This document shows, piece by piece, positions 21,419 through 32,469 of a stretch of DNA of 64,000 nt. Both the position numbers and the translations under genes were made by a program. Origin of the DNA: Paralithodes platypus (Eukaryota; Arthropoda; Malacostraca; Decapoda; Lithodidae). How positions within the stretch are numbered: position 1 is the stretch's first letter; the number at the start of each line of letters is the position of its first letter. Under the pieces are notes generated by a model. That model saw only the letters and a list, made by a program, of their open reading frames with translations, was not told where the DNA came from and made no database searches. The stretch spans positions 29,529,363-29,593,362 of the forward strand of contig CM064512.1 in assembly GCA_032716605.1 (NCBI GenBank), written 5' to 3'.

Positions 21419-23690
21419 AAGAACATAAGAACATAAGAAAATGGGAGTCTGCAGAAAGCCGATTGGCCTAAGCAAGGCAGATCCCTGTCCCACACAACCC
21501 CAATTACAAAGCCCAATTATAGGCTCAACACTCTAATACCCTGAGGATCATCTTACCAAACCGGTTAGAGATTAACGCAGGATTACGGGGGTCTGCAGAG
21601 CGCTGATTGGCCCAACCCGGCTGATCCCCCTTCACACCCAACCCTTCTCGTCCATATGCTTATCCAATTTCTTCTTAAAGCTCCCTATCGTTCTTGATCC
21701 CACTATATCACTTGGTAGCCTATTCCACCCATCTACAACTCTGTTACCAAACCAATATTTGCCTATATCTTTTCTGAAACGAAATTTATCTAATTTGAAA
21801 CCATTGGTACGAGTTCTTTCGCTATCACTGAGCTTTAGTACATTTGTCATGTCCCCTTTGTTAATCCCACTAACCCACTTGAACACCTCTATCATATCCC
21901 CTCTAACTCTGCGTCTCTCTAACGAATGTAAACCTAATTTCTTCAACCTTTCTTCATACGGAAAATTTCTAATATTATGGATCATTTTTGTCATTCTACG
22001 CTGAATTCTCTCCAATGAATCTATGTCCATTCTGTAATAAGGACACCAAAATTGGACAGCATAATCCATATGGGGTCTCACTAATGACAAGTAAAGTTTT
22101 AAGATAACATCAGCAGTTCTGTTACACACACTCCTAGAGATGAACCCGAGAATCCTGTTTGCCTTATTACGAACGCTTATACACTGTTTTCTAGGCTTCA
22201 AATCATTGCTAACAAACACACCTAGATCTTTCTCGCAGTCTGAATTTTCTAATTCTAAATTAGCTAGTTTATATTTGACATTTGTTTGCATCTTCCCTAT
22301 CTTTAATACCTTGCATTTGTCAATGTTAAACTTCATCTGCCAATTTACTGACCATTCATGTAAGGTATCTAGATCCCTTTGGAGGCACTCTATATCGCTA
22401 TCTGAATCAATTGATCTCCCAATTTTAGTATCGTCTGCGAATTTACTTATCCTACTAGTTATACCTAAATCTAGGTCATTTATGTATATAAGAAACAACA
22501 GGGGACCTAATACCGATCCCTGGGGGACACCACTTTTGACTGCTCCCCACTCTGACTTGGTACCATTTATGCTGACTCTCTGTTTCCTACCAATTAGCCA
22601 TGACCTAATCCATCCCAACAACGACCCTCCTATTCCATGTGCCTCAACCTTTCTCATCAATCTCTCATGAGGGACTCTGTCGAAAGCTTTACTGAAATCT
22701 AAATGTATAATATCATATGACTTGTCACTATCTACTGCTTCATATACCTCTGAGAAAAAGCTAAGCAAATTAGTAAGGCACGAACGTCCCTGAGTGAATC
22801 CATGCTGAGAAGAATTTATTAAGTTAAATTTTACTAAGTGGCTTCTAATTTTCCTAGCAATAATAGACTCTAGCAACTTTCCTATGATTGATGTGAGACT
22901 AATGGGACGGTAATTGGATGCTATCGATTTATCACCTTTTTTGAAGATCGGAACTACATTTGCAAGCTTCCAAGCTTCTGGAACTAAACCTGTTTCTAAT
23001 GACTTGTTAAATATAAATGCCAATGGACTACTTAACTCATCTCTGCATTCTTTTAATACTCTAGCATATACCTCGTCAGGACCAGGCGATTTTTGAGGTT
23101 TCAGTCTGTCAATTTCCTTAAGCACATCATTTCTACTTATACTAACTGTACTTAACATATTTTCTATACTATCACTATATACCATATTGACTTCTGGAAT
23201 CTGTGCCAAATTTTCATTAGTGAAAACGGAAAGAAACTGACTATTTAATGTACTGCACATTTCTAAATCATTTTCTGTTATTTCTCCTATTGAAGTTTTT
23301 AGGGGGCCTATTACATCTCTAACTTTAGATTTATATAGTTGGTAAAAAGCTTTAGGGTTATTTTTTGAGTCGCTGGCTATCCTTATTTCATAATTTCTTT
23401 TTGCTTTCCTGATTTCCTTTTTGACCTGTCTTGATAGAGTCTGATAGTATATATGTAAATGATTTTCACCTTTCTTTATTTTTCGATATATTCCTTTCTT
23501 TTTTCCTATAAGATCTATTAGCTTATTAGTCATCCATTTTGGTTGGTTCTGCGTCGATCTAAATCTTCTTTTAGGGATATATTTATTTTGAGCATTGTGG
23601 AGTGAAGCAATAAACTGGTTATATGTAGGTGGCAAGTTTAACTCTGGCATATCCTGACTTAATCTTAATATGAAAGTATGAAAGTATGAA
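21419..23690 (-). mobile_element. CR1-like LINE (family A), copy 1, inside transposase gene
   Basis: 5'-truncated LINE inserted into the transposase gene in the same direction. Codons run on from the transposase without a stop into the LINE ORF2, which ends at 21632. The 3' UTR ends in CAGACTCCCATTTTCTTATG and TTCTTATG octamers. The 5' junction carries three ATACTTTC octamers at about 23670-23695. Its exact start is uncertain by ~20 bases. Uninterrupted RT and little decay suggest it is younger than its host element. Confidence 0.88.
21632..23690 (-). CDS. LINE family A ORF2, RT domain, fused to transposase
   Basis: About 675 codons from an endonuclease-RT linker (KYIPKRRFRSTQNQPKW) through the reverse transcriptase: KSPGPDEV, NYRPISLTSIIGKLLE, LDFSKAFDRVPH (first Asp), SGVPQGSVLGPLLFLIYIND, KFADDTKIG (catalytic FADD) and a C-terminal RRMTKMIHNIRNFPYEER domain. 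The apurinic endonuclease and ORF1 are missing. No stop or frameshift was found in this part. The open frame continues upstream into the transposase up to 24607, giving a 991-codon chimera. Whether a fused protein is made is unknown. Confidence 0.85.
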
Positions 23691-24607
23691 AGTATGTGGT
23701 TTGGGAGTGCTTCCATGGACCTTAAGTAGTACAATCCATAGCGTGCATAATTCATGTGACCAGCGGCAAAGTAGTATGGAATCATTGCTTTGAAAGTTGC
23801 CAGGTGCAGCAGCCAATCACCTTCTCGCTCAGCCCGAATGAAGTTTATCATCAGCAGAACTGGTTTTATGAGCACATCTGTCCAAAGCTTGGCAGTCTTA
23901 CTAACTCTCCCTCTCTCTTCTAACTCCTTCAGAAGATCTTTAGTACTGTTAAAGTGTTGGTTGGTAACTATCTCCCGCAAGAGCTCCTCAGCTACAATTC
24001 GCAAAGCTCTCACATTTTGAGGAAATTTCTTGCCATTGAACATCTTTGCTACGCCTCCAAAGACGGGGGCTAGAATCTCTGCTAGCCCACTTTCAGTAAT
24101 CAGAGACCCTACAGATCCAAGAAAGCTCATAAGGGCATGCATTCCTCCAAGTCGTAAAACCATGTCTGGGAACTGCTCAGGATATCTCCACACGATCTCA
24201 AGTGCAACACGATACAGTTGTTGATCACAGGTTAGTACAAGAAAGTTCTGGCCAGTATTGAATGTGAGTTGCTGCGCCTGGATCATGGCTGTCATCATAG
24301 TATCTGGATCTGATGGCTTCATATCGATGAGTGGCTGGTACACTGCCTTTGTTCGGGGTTGAGGTGCAAGCTTTTGACTTCTGGCAAGATTTGTATTATA
24401 CCCATTGTACTCTGGACAGTCCTCAAGTTTCACCACATCTTCAATGAATGACATATCAATTGCTGATGCCCTTGTCAGAGTAAGACTCTGATGAGCAAGT
24501 AACTTCAATGGGAGAACTGACCTCACTGCCCCTTGAGTTGGCATGTCTGGTTTTCCTCGACCATTGACTCTGTAAATATTCACATCATAGTCAATGGGTT
24601 CTGACAT
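23691..24607 (-). pseudogene. Academ-like transposase, central segment
   Basis: First ~305 codons of the 991-codon frame. Contains FLVLTCDQQLYRVALEI (D127), a candidate catalytic Asp on a beta strand, followed by RLGGMHALMSFLGSVGSLI and AEREGDWLLHLATFKAMIPYYFAAGHMNYARYGLYYL. The homologous block of the second element (AIIVGDHPVY, then MAPFHIQMSFIY) is at 56.17-56.31 kb. Two in-frame stops (TAG, TGA) separate it from the segment upstream. The LINE cuts it right after MEALPNH; codons resume at LNGEHVMHH on the other side. Confidence 0.75.
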
Positions 24608-25010
24608 CTTTTCCTTGCTGACTCACTTGATCTTTGGCCTATTCTCACTAGTTTGTGGGGTTGTGTCTGGCTAGGTCATCACTAAGGCCAAAGAATGTGT
24701 CGACACTTTACCATTTGCTGAAAAAATATCTGCATCAAAATGATCAGCAACTGCTTGCACTAAGCCTTCTTTTGAGCTAGACAAGGCCATATAATTCTTG
24801 TCCTCTACTGCTGCCTGTGCAGCAGATTTCTTGAAGCGTCTCAACTCAGAATATGTACAAGTGACACCGTACGAGAACATATCATTGATAATCCCCTTTG
24901 ATTCTCCCATCTTTACTGCAAGTGCAACTTGAAGGTTGGTTGGATGGTTCCTATAAACACTTGTCAAAATAGATCCAATCATCAATGCTGGCAATGTTTG
25001 ATCAAGTTTG
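24608..25010 (-). pseudogene. Academ-like transposase, N-terminal catalytic segment
   Basis: Includes LPALMIGSILTS, GVTCTYSELRRFKKSAA and AVADHFDADIFSANGKVSTHSLAL. The VADHFDAD stretch aligns with IVDNDDFKSDTLTG of the second element and is the likeliest first catalytic acidic site of an RNase-H-type transposase (inference). TAG at 24671-24673 and a TGA ~45 bases on interrupt it. A +1 shift near 25005 separates it from the zinc-finger part. Confidence 0.7.
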
Positions 25011-26028
25011 GGGATATCCTTGCTAGCAAATCTAAAAGAAACATGCTACAGTCCTCAATGCACTGCACCTTATCTACATGAATGTTATAGTGAGAGTTTC
25101 TGAGAGATAAGGATTTCAAATCTCTGACAATGTGCTTGCTAGCTTGTGTTAAAACATGATTCTTGTCATCTTCTGGTACATCTAATATCCGCAGTGTTTT
25201 GGAGGCCTTACTGCGGAATACTACAATATCCGCTATACCTGCAGATGATAGAATTACAATGTCATTTCCGAGTTGATCAGTCAGTTCTTACATAAGTCCC
25301 CTTCGTGAAAGTTTTACACCTTTGAAGTCATTCGTGTATGCACTGAAGAGTTCTACAGAGTTCCATATCTTTGTTTTGTCGTCTGTCATTTGCTTGATGA
25401 GTTTTTGTAATGAGTCCTCTTGTTTTTGCTCTGGAGCCTCACAGCTACTTTCACCGGGTAGAGGTTTGCCAGATATATACCTCTGTCGGCAGTCAACATG
25501 ATACCTAGCGTCAGCAGCATGAAGGTCACTGACTGCACTTAGTACCCGACATCTGACGTCACTGGCAACTCTGTCATTTCTTTTGTCACATATTTCCAAT
25601 GTGGTATCATTGCCTTTGATCTCACGATAGAGGTAAGCTGGCCTCCAACGAGAAGGATGCTTGGGGTCTTTTTCAATGTCACAAATATTACCACAAAAAA
25701 GGCAATGTTTTCTAAAATCAAAAGGCTCTTTTGTATCATCTCCTTTTGACTGTCTTGTGATTTTACAAGGAACACCTGAATCAATCTCCACACCATGGCA
25801 CCGCTTGTGACGTTCAGTTTGTCTGCTTGAAGTGTACGTTGAAACACAACTTTTGTGGCACTTTAAAATATATTGGTTGTTATTCTTATTAAAACCCTCT
25901 AATTTTTCATGAAGGCCATCACAATATATCTTACTACATCTTATGATATTTTCGATCCGCACAACTGTTGAAGTTATTAGTCTTTCAGTCTTTTCACCAC
26001 ACTTGAATTTTGATGGGAAGAAGCACAT
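25011..26028 (-). pseudogene. Academ-like transposase, N-terminal zinc-finger segment
   Basis: Opens at ATG 26028. Two Cys/His clusters are visible: KCHKSCVSTYTSSRQ..RH and CLFCGNIC...., followed by LHAADARYHVDCRQRYIS, a Cys/His pairing that recurs in the second element as LEIRYHRACWRKYVS. These are probable DNA-binding fingers. A TAA at 25288 stops the frame, but homologous codons continue (ELTDQLGNDIVILSSAGIADIVVF) to the frameshift near 25005. No upstream exon seen; the ATG may not be the original start. Confidence 0.7.
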
Positions 26029-26216
26029 ATATCCATCACTGTATCCATGATTTCAGTTGCAACTTTGGCTAATTTGACTTTATTTCACCCTGGAATAGAA
26101 ACAAAACACATATTAGAACACTTCAAATAAAAACTAGCTTAAAGAGTAACATTCATGTAGCCTTGTTTTATAAAAAAAAATCAATATTGATTTTTTGTGT
26201 AGCCGATCTTATGACC

Positions 26217-26560
26217 TTTTTGACCCCTGGATATAATATAAATGGGGTATATACTCTTCATAATTCCAAAGAGCATATCACAATCTACATTTTAAGGTGT
26301 TACATGGTTCTGTATCTCAAAAAACTGCCGAGTTATAAGTATTCCCATGTCCCCTACTCTAATTTCTATCGCACTCCTCACTTTTGCGGCTCTACTACTG
26401 AAAGGGTTAATACCGAGAATTGCCCAAGGGTGATCAGCGGTCACCCCCCTGGAAATGATCACCCATGACCCCCTCTTACATAATATGAAGCTAAATTTTG
26501 TTTAACTCTCAGTGCAAGGTTCACCTACAAAATCAGGCTTTGGCCCCCAGACTATGGTGG
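26217..26560 (-). repeat. Right long inverted repeat of Academ-like element
   Basis: Partner of 18408-18734 in opposite orientation, with small differences and indels (for example CTTACATAATATGAAG against CTTCATATTATGTTAG on the other strand). Lies 190 bp upstream of the gene start and would hold its promoter. Confidence 0.8.
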
Positions 26561-27287
26561 TGGTAGTGTGGGGAGGGCAAACGAGCCAATAGTCCAGCAA
26601 AGGGTTGCCTCGTTTAAATAACTGGAGTCATTTCATTACACAATATGTTTATAGGATTATGCTATATAGAATAGCAGAGCTTGATTAGCAATAAATTCTT
26701 TAATGCATACCGGATCACATTTGGTGATAGAGAACAACGGAGGCTTCTATCAGTCTTATGAACCATAACATTAGTTCGGGCATTGGTGAACATTTATCGG
26801 GTAACGTGATGTGCATGGCTTTTGTGGAAAGGGAAAGGATGAAGATAGGATTGTAATATTATATTGTAGCACAACAACTTCAGATGACGCCCCCCAAAAA
26901 ACACAACAAAACAAAAACACACACTAGGGAACTTCTATGTCATTACCTTCATTACAATACTTAGCATACCCTACAGTCACTAATGAATTGTATATATAAT
27001 AATTCCTACAATGCCGCCACCGTATTGTTTTTCCTTGGAACCAGTAGAAATTTACGGTTAGTACAAATTTTGAATTAGTTATATTGTTAACAGGTAAATT
27101 GGAAACTTGATTATATTCCTTTAATCTCTGAATAATAGACGCCTAAACCGAATGCAGTACTATAGAAGTAACTGCAACTATATATAAGTGGTAATCATGC
27201 TGAAGAGGTTTATTGAATTTCTTTTTAATTTCTCCTTTTACTAGAGGTGTTTCTGAAACTTAAAGTCATATATTTGCGGTAACTGAC

Positions 27288-27345
<58 letters not shown>

Positions 27346-28220
27346 GACATAGGCTGTGAGAGAGTAATTAGGTATTTATACATTTTTATTGATAGGCCTA
27401 ATAAGGAAGTGTGATTTAGTGGAGGGGTTATTCTGTTAAGCTTTACTATACATTCCTATAATTGGTGACATTGAACACAAAATATGATACCGGTACCCAC
27501 TTAATTTGTTTTCCATGTTGCGTTTCTCTCTCTTTCATATAAAAATATATCCACAAAGGAATATGAAAAACAGCAGAAAGGCTGCTAATTTTTAAGAACA
27601 CGAAGAGGTAGAAGTAACTCAGTTGAGTTTACTTCACATATTGAGCAATGGATCGAAGTTGATTTGGGTATTATTGCGTGAATTTTTCCAAGCGAATATT
27701 GAAAGATGATACAGTCACGCAATGAATATTAGGACTAGCCAGCCAGTTAAATAGTTAACTAATATTGCTATGAATCTTTTTATTCCTATAGGTCATTCGG
27801 AAGTCGAGTATGGAAATGTTATAGATGCATTAAACAAAATAATAATAATTGTCTTCTGATTAGCCGTATAAGGATAACACTTTATAAGTTCGACTAAATA
27901 AGTTATCCTTTGTAGGGCTGCAACCGAGACGAAATTTAAAATTAAATGTATCGGATGTTTATGTCATAAAATATATGTAACATACTACAGAACATGCATA
28001 TATACTTAGATGTCTTTTAAATGAACCCCAAATAATACAAGCATAAAACACCGACATTATCATCACCATAATAAAACCGTGCTAGTTGCATCCCTACACT
28101 GGATAGTGTTTATCAAGATATGTTTTCCCCTTCCATTCTCTGGAATCCTGGGGGTATAAAAGTTGAGCATGGATGAGCTAGGGTTGGAAGAAGGTAGGCC
28201 TATTCTAAATTTGTCGAAAG
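26561..28220. other. Non-coding stretch with (AT)n
   Basis: No gene seen. A pure (TA)n microsatellite of ~48 bp lies at about 27293-27340. The remainder is AT-rich single-copy-looking sequence. Confidence 0.5.
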
Positions 28221-28941
28221 CTATTGTATGTTTGGGGTGCTAGTATTGTTAATAATAAAGCTATTGTATGTTTGGGGTGCTAGTATTGTTAATAATAAAG
28301 CTATTGTATGTTTGGGGTGCTAGTTTTGTTAATAATAAAGCTATTGTATGTTTGGGGTGCTAGTATTGTTAATAATAAAGCTATTGTATGTTTGGGGTGC
28401 TAGTATTGTTAATAATATAGCTATTATATGTTTGGGGTGCTAGTATTGTTAATAATAAAGCTATTGTATGTTTGGGGTGCTAGTATTGATAAAAATAAAG
28501 CTATTGTATGTTTGGGGTGCTAGTATTGTTAATAATAAAGCTATTGTATGTTTGGGGTGCTAGTATTGTTAATAATATAGCTATTGTATGTTTGGGGTGC
28601 TAGTATTGTTAATAATAAAGCTTTTGTATGTTTGGGGTGCTAGTATTGTTAATAATAAAGCTATTGTATGTTTGGGGTGCTAGTATTGTTAATAATATAG
28701 CTATTGTATGTTTGGGGTGCTAGTATTGTTAATAATAAAGCTATTGTATGTTTGGGGTGCTAGTATTGTTAATAATAAAGCTATTGTATGTTTGGGGTGC
28801 TAGTATTGTTAATAATAAAGCTATTGTATGTTTGGGGTGCTAGTATTGTTAATAATAAAGCTATTGTATGTTTGGGGTGCTAGTATTGTTAATAATAAAG
28901 CTATTGTATGATTGGGGGGGCTAGCATTGTTAATAATTAAG
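28221..28941 (+). repeat. 40 bp minisatellite, 18 copies
   Basis: Unit CTATTGTATGTTTGGGGTGC followed by TAGTATTGTTAATAATAAAG, repeated in exact 40 bp register. Copies are nearly identical. An AATATAG variant marks units 5, 9 and 12; single changes occur in units 3, 6, 7 and 11. The last copy is degenerate (GATTGGGGGG). Spread of variants suggests block duplication. Confidence 0.95.
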
Positions 28942-29187
28942 AATAGGTATTGTGAATGATATAGGCATGCAGATTGAATCATTGCTCCTCATTGTACCAA
29001 AGGGTTTCTTATTGAATAATAATGCATGCCGCTATGGTTTAAAAACGCTATTGAAGCAGATAGAGTTAATGATATACAAAACTCTTAATACGTTTATCTA
29101 AGTCATGTTACTGGTTGGGGTGCAGCTGACCTGTTGATATTAATCTGTTGAGCACCCTACCATCAGCGACAAGGGTTTGTCCATTCC

Positions 29188-29188
<1 letters not shown>

Positions 29189-29278
<90 letters not shown>
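29189..29278. repeat. (GA)n microsatellite
   Basis: About 45 uninterrupted GA units adjoining the 3' end of the family B LINE. It may have grown from the LINE's tail. Confidence 0.95.
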
Positions 29279-29282
<4 letters not shown>

Positions 29283-29490
29283 AAGGAGTACAAAGGAAAT
29301 CAAGCTACAACAGGTCTAGTGACCCTTCTAGGTTGCTTGTCCTCCAAAACACTGAGGATCAAGTGTCCAAACAGTGGAGTAAGAGTGGGTAAGGGAACAT
29401 TGGAAAGGGAACTACTGCCCTGCCACTAACGTGGCAGGACTAGGAAGTTAGTAGGGGACATATGGGTTAGTAACTGAGGGGAGGATAAAG

Positions 29491-32443
29491 TTATTCATTT
29501 ACAAACGCAGTCAGTCGCGGGTTTGATGCGAGATATTTGTCTAGGCGGAATTTAAATGAATCAACGGTGCTGCAGTCTATAACGTCTCGGGGAAGCCCAT
29601 TCCACAAGTTGACAACTCGATTGAAGAAGAAATTCTTAGATTCGTGCGAGTTAAAAGATTTACCAATAATTTTGCAACCGTTTCCCCGCGTGTAATTAGA
29701 TTGGTCGATAGTGAAGTACTTACTACAGTTCATATTGTCGATGCCTTTGATGATTTTGAACACTTGAATTAAGTCGCCTCTTAATCTGCGCTGGGTTAAA
29801 GGAAATAGATTTAATTCTCTAAGACGCTCTTCGTATGGTTTGTTCTTTAGGCTAGGTATCATTTTGGTAACTCTACGTTGAACTCGTTCTAGCTTGTTTA
29901 TATCTTTTTGGTAATAAGGGCACCAGGATTGAACGCAGTATTCCAGAAGAGGGCGGACTAAGGAATTGTAAAGGGTTAGGATAACTTCTTTGGATTTATG
30001 CTCAAATGACCTGCCTATAAAGCCAATTATTTTGTTTGCTTTCTTAACAACTTCTGAACATTGTTGACTCGGTTTTAGGTTACTCGATATTGTTACTCCC
30101 AGATCAGTTTCTCTGTTTACATTCTTAAGCTGAGTGCCATTCATCGAATAGTTTGCTTTCTCATTTAGGTATCCGACATGTAGTACTTTACATTTATCCG
30201 CATTGAAACTCATTTGCCAAATTTGGGCCCAACATGACAATTTATCTAGATTGTGTTGCATATCGTCAACTTGTTCTTTTGAGAGTACGCTATTTGCAAT
30301 TTTTGTATCGTCAGCAAATTTTGAGATTGTACAGGTGAGACCCTCATCTATGTCGTTGATGTAAATTAGAAAGAGAATTGGTCCTAGTACCGATCCCTGG
30401 GGTACCCCGCTACTTACATTGGTCCATTTAGATGCCTTACCGTTTATGACTACCCTTTGCTTTCTGTTGCTGAGCCAATTTTCTATCCATTTCAACACAC
30501 CGTCTTGTATTCCATGCGCTTTTAGTTTTAGCAGTAAACGTTTGTGGGGAACTTTGTCAAAGGCCTTTTTGAAAATCAAGGTATATAATATCTACAGCTT
30601 TACTCTCATCGTAGAGGTTGAGGATATCGTGGAAAAAGTCTAGGAGGTTTGTTAAACAGGAACGTTTTTTACGAAAGCCGTGTTGAGTATCTTTAAGTAT
30701 GTTATTTTCCTCTAAGTGATTTACGAGTCTGTCTCGTATGACCGTTTCTAGCATTTTACATACAACTGAGGTTAAGCTAATTGGACGATAGTTACTGGGT
30801 AGGGATTTGCTGCCTTTTTTGAATATCGGTGTTACGTTGGCTAGCTTCCACTGATCAGGCATAGTTCCAGACTGCAAGGATTTATTGAATAGTAATGTCA
30901 GTGGTTTGGAGAGCTCATTCTTAGCTTCCTTTAGAACTCTAGGCGAGATTGTATCAGGTCCTGGCGTTTTATTTACCTTGAGTTTATCTAAACAATTCAA
31001 TACTTCTCTCTCTGTAACGGTGATATTGCTTAGAACATCTGAATTATCAATCTGAATCGGCGATGGTGTAGGGATATCACTGAGGTCTTCTGTTGTAAAA
31101 ACTGATGCAAAGAAGGTATTGAGGGCATTACTCATTTGTACTTCGTCTTTGGTGTATTCTCCTTTTTTATCGACTAACGGTCCAACAGTTGAAGTAACTA
31201 CTTTTTTCTTTCTGATATAACTATAGAATTCTTTCGGGTTTGTTTTACTTTGATTCGCAATATGTAACTCTAAGGTCTTTTTACTTTGCTTAATTAACTT
31301 TTTGGCTTTGCGTCGTAGCTCTACAAATTTCACCCGTTCTTCGTCATTTTGTGAGGATTTTAATCTATCATTAGCACATTTTTTAGCAAGCAGGCAGTTT
31401 GAAATATCTTTATTCCACCATTTGGGCTTATTATTATGGCCTGGACGCCGTATTTTCGATGGTATGCAGTCTTTCACTGCTTTTAGGTAAGTGGTTTCGA
31501 ATAACTTCCAAGATGTATTTATGTCGTTATTGTTAATTAAAAAGCTCCAGTCAGTTTCTTTAAACATAGCTCTAAGTTTATGGAAGTTTGCTTTCTTGAA
31601 ATTAGGGACTTTTTCGATGCTACTATTTGGTTCGTTACTACTAAACTTTAAAGTGAAAGTTATCGTACGATGGTCGCTGTTACTGAATTCATCACCAACA
31701 TTCAAATTCTCTATCAATTCTTCTTTTGTTGCAAGTACAATGTCAAGAACGTTATTACCACGGGTCGGCATTCGAACAAATTGATAAAGCGAACTCTCTT
31801 GCAAGTTCGTATACAAGTCATGTCCGGAGTGTGAAGTAAGAGTATCGCCCCACTTGGTCACAGGTAAATTAAAGTCGCCAAAAATTACGGTATCTTGTGA
31901 GTTACTTACATCTGCAATTTGTTCGTAAATTTCTCGGTCAGTTTGCACTGATTGAGCTGGAGGTCTGTATATTAATGCAAGTAGTATTTTGGTACCTTTA
32001 TTATTCTTTATTAGCACAAAAGATGTGTCGACGTTCACAATTTGAGGTTTTGACACGAGGGTCGGGTTAAGACTTTCTTTGATATAAAATAAAACGCCAC
32101 CTCCATTTTTATTTATTCGGCTGTTCTCAAACATTACATAACCGGGAAGTGAATACTCTTCTAAAAAGTCTCTATCTTGTGTATTGAGCCAAGATTCTGT
32201 TATGCCAATCACATCATAATTTTCTGTAAACACTAGTTCCTCTAAATCTGAAAATTTATTGCGTATGCTACGAGCGTTTGCATAGAAAACCTTTAAAGTT
32301 GCGGTTTTAGAACTCGCAGATCGTTCTTTCATCGAATTTTTGGTTCTGGTCGGATCTACATTTACATTCATGGCTGTCCTCGGTCCTCGGTCGTTATCCC
32401 TGACGGTTTTGAATTTGGGTCGTGTTGGTGGAGCTTTATCCAA
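29491..32443 (-). pseudogene. LINE family B ORF2: endonuclease and reverse transcriptase
   Basis: Nicks target DNA and primes cDNA synthesis. The first frame (30557-32443) has an apurinic-type endonuclease: NARSIRNKFSDL, ITESWL, YRPPAQS, FGDFNLP and NSDHRTI. Then come a linker (KPKWWNKDISN) and the first RT blocks (KTPGPDTISPRVLKE, SNYRPISLTSVVCKMLE, HGFRKKRSC, YLDFQK). A one-base shift near 30570 moves to the second frame (29491-30579): KAFDKVPH, SGVPQGSVLGPILFLIYIND, SKFADDTKIA and a C-terminal RRVTKMIPSLKNKPYEER region. Length (~980 codons combined) is normal for the type. Start at 32443 is the first ATG; the real start may be nearby. Confidence 0.88.
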
Positions 32444-32469
32444 ATTCGCGGTTCTTGACGGATTAGTAT

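Larger units (their letters stand above)
18408..26560. mobile_element. Academ-like DNA transposon with long inverted ends
   Basis: About 8.15 kb bounded by inverted repeats of ~330 bp. The only coding content besides a nested LINE is one minus-strand gene that includes zinc fingers, a transposase-like region, an XPG-like nuclease and a Cys-rich C-terminus. This combination is what I recall for the XPG-bearing branch of the Academ superfamily; the name is an inference. Without the LINE it would be about 5.9 kb. Outer ends lie near TAGTCTGGG and no target duplication could be fixed. Confidence 0.7.

Noticed and set aside
18541..26406. Giant piggyBac element using the TTAACCCTTTCAGTAGTAG ends
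   Set aside because: The inverted similarity continues 130 bp or more outward past these sites, so they are internal to longer inverted repeats and not clear ends.
28221..28941. CRISPR-like array
   Set aside because: Head-to-tail repeat without variable spacers, in a eukaryotic setting; a minisatellite.
29148..29429. Frame with a long Arg-Glu repeat over the (GA)n tract
   Set aside because: Pure translation of a microsatellite joined to LINE 3' UTR; no protein signal.
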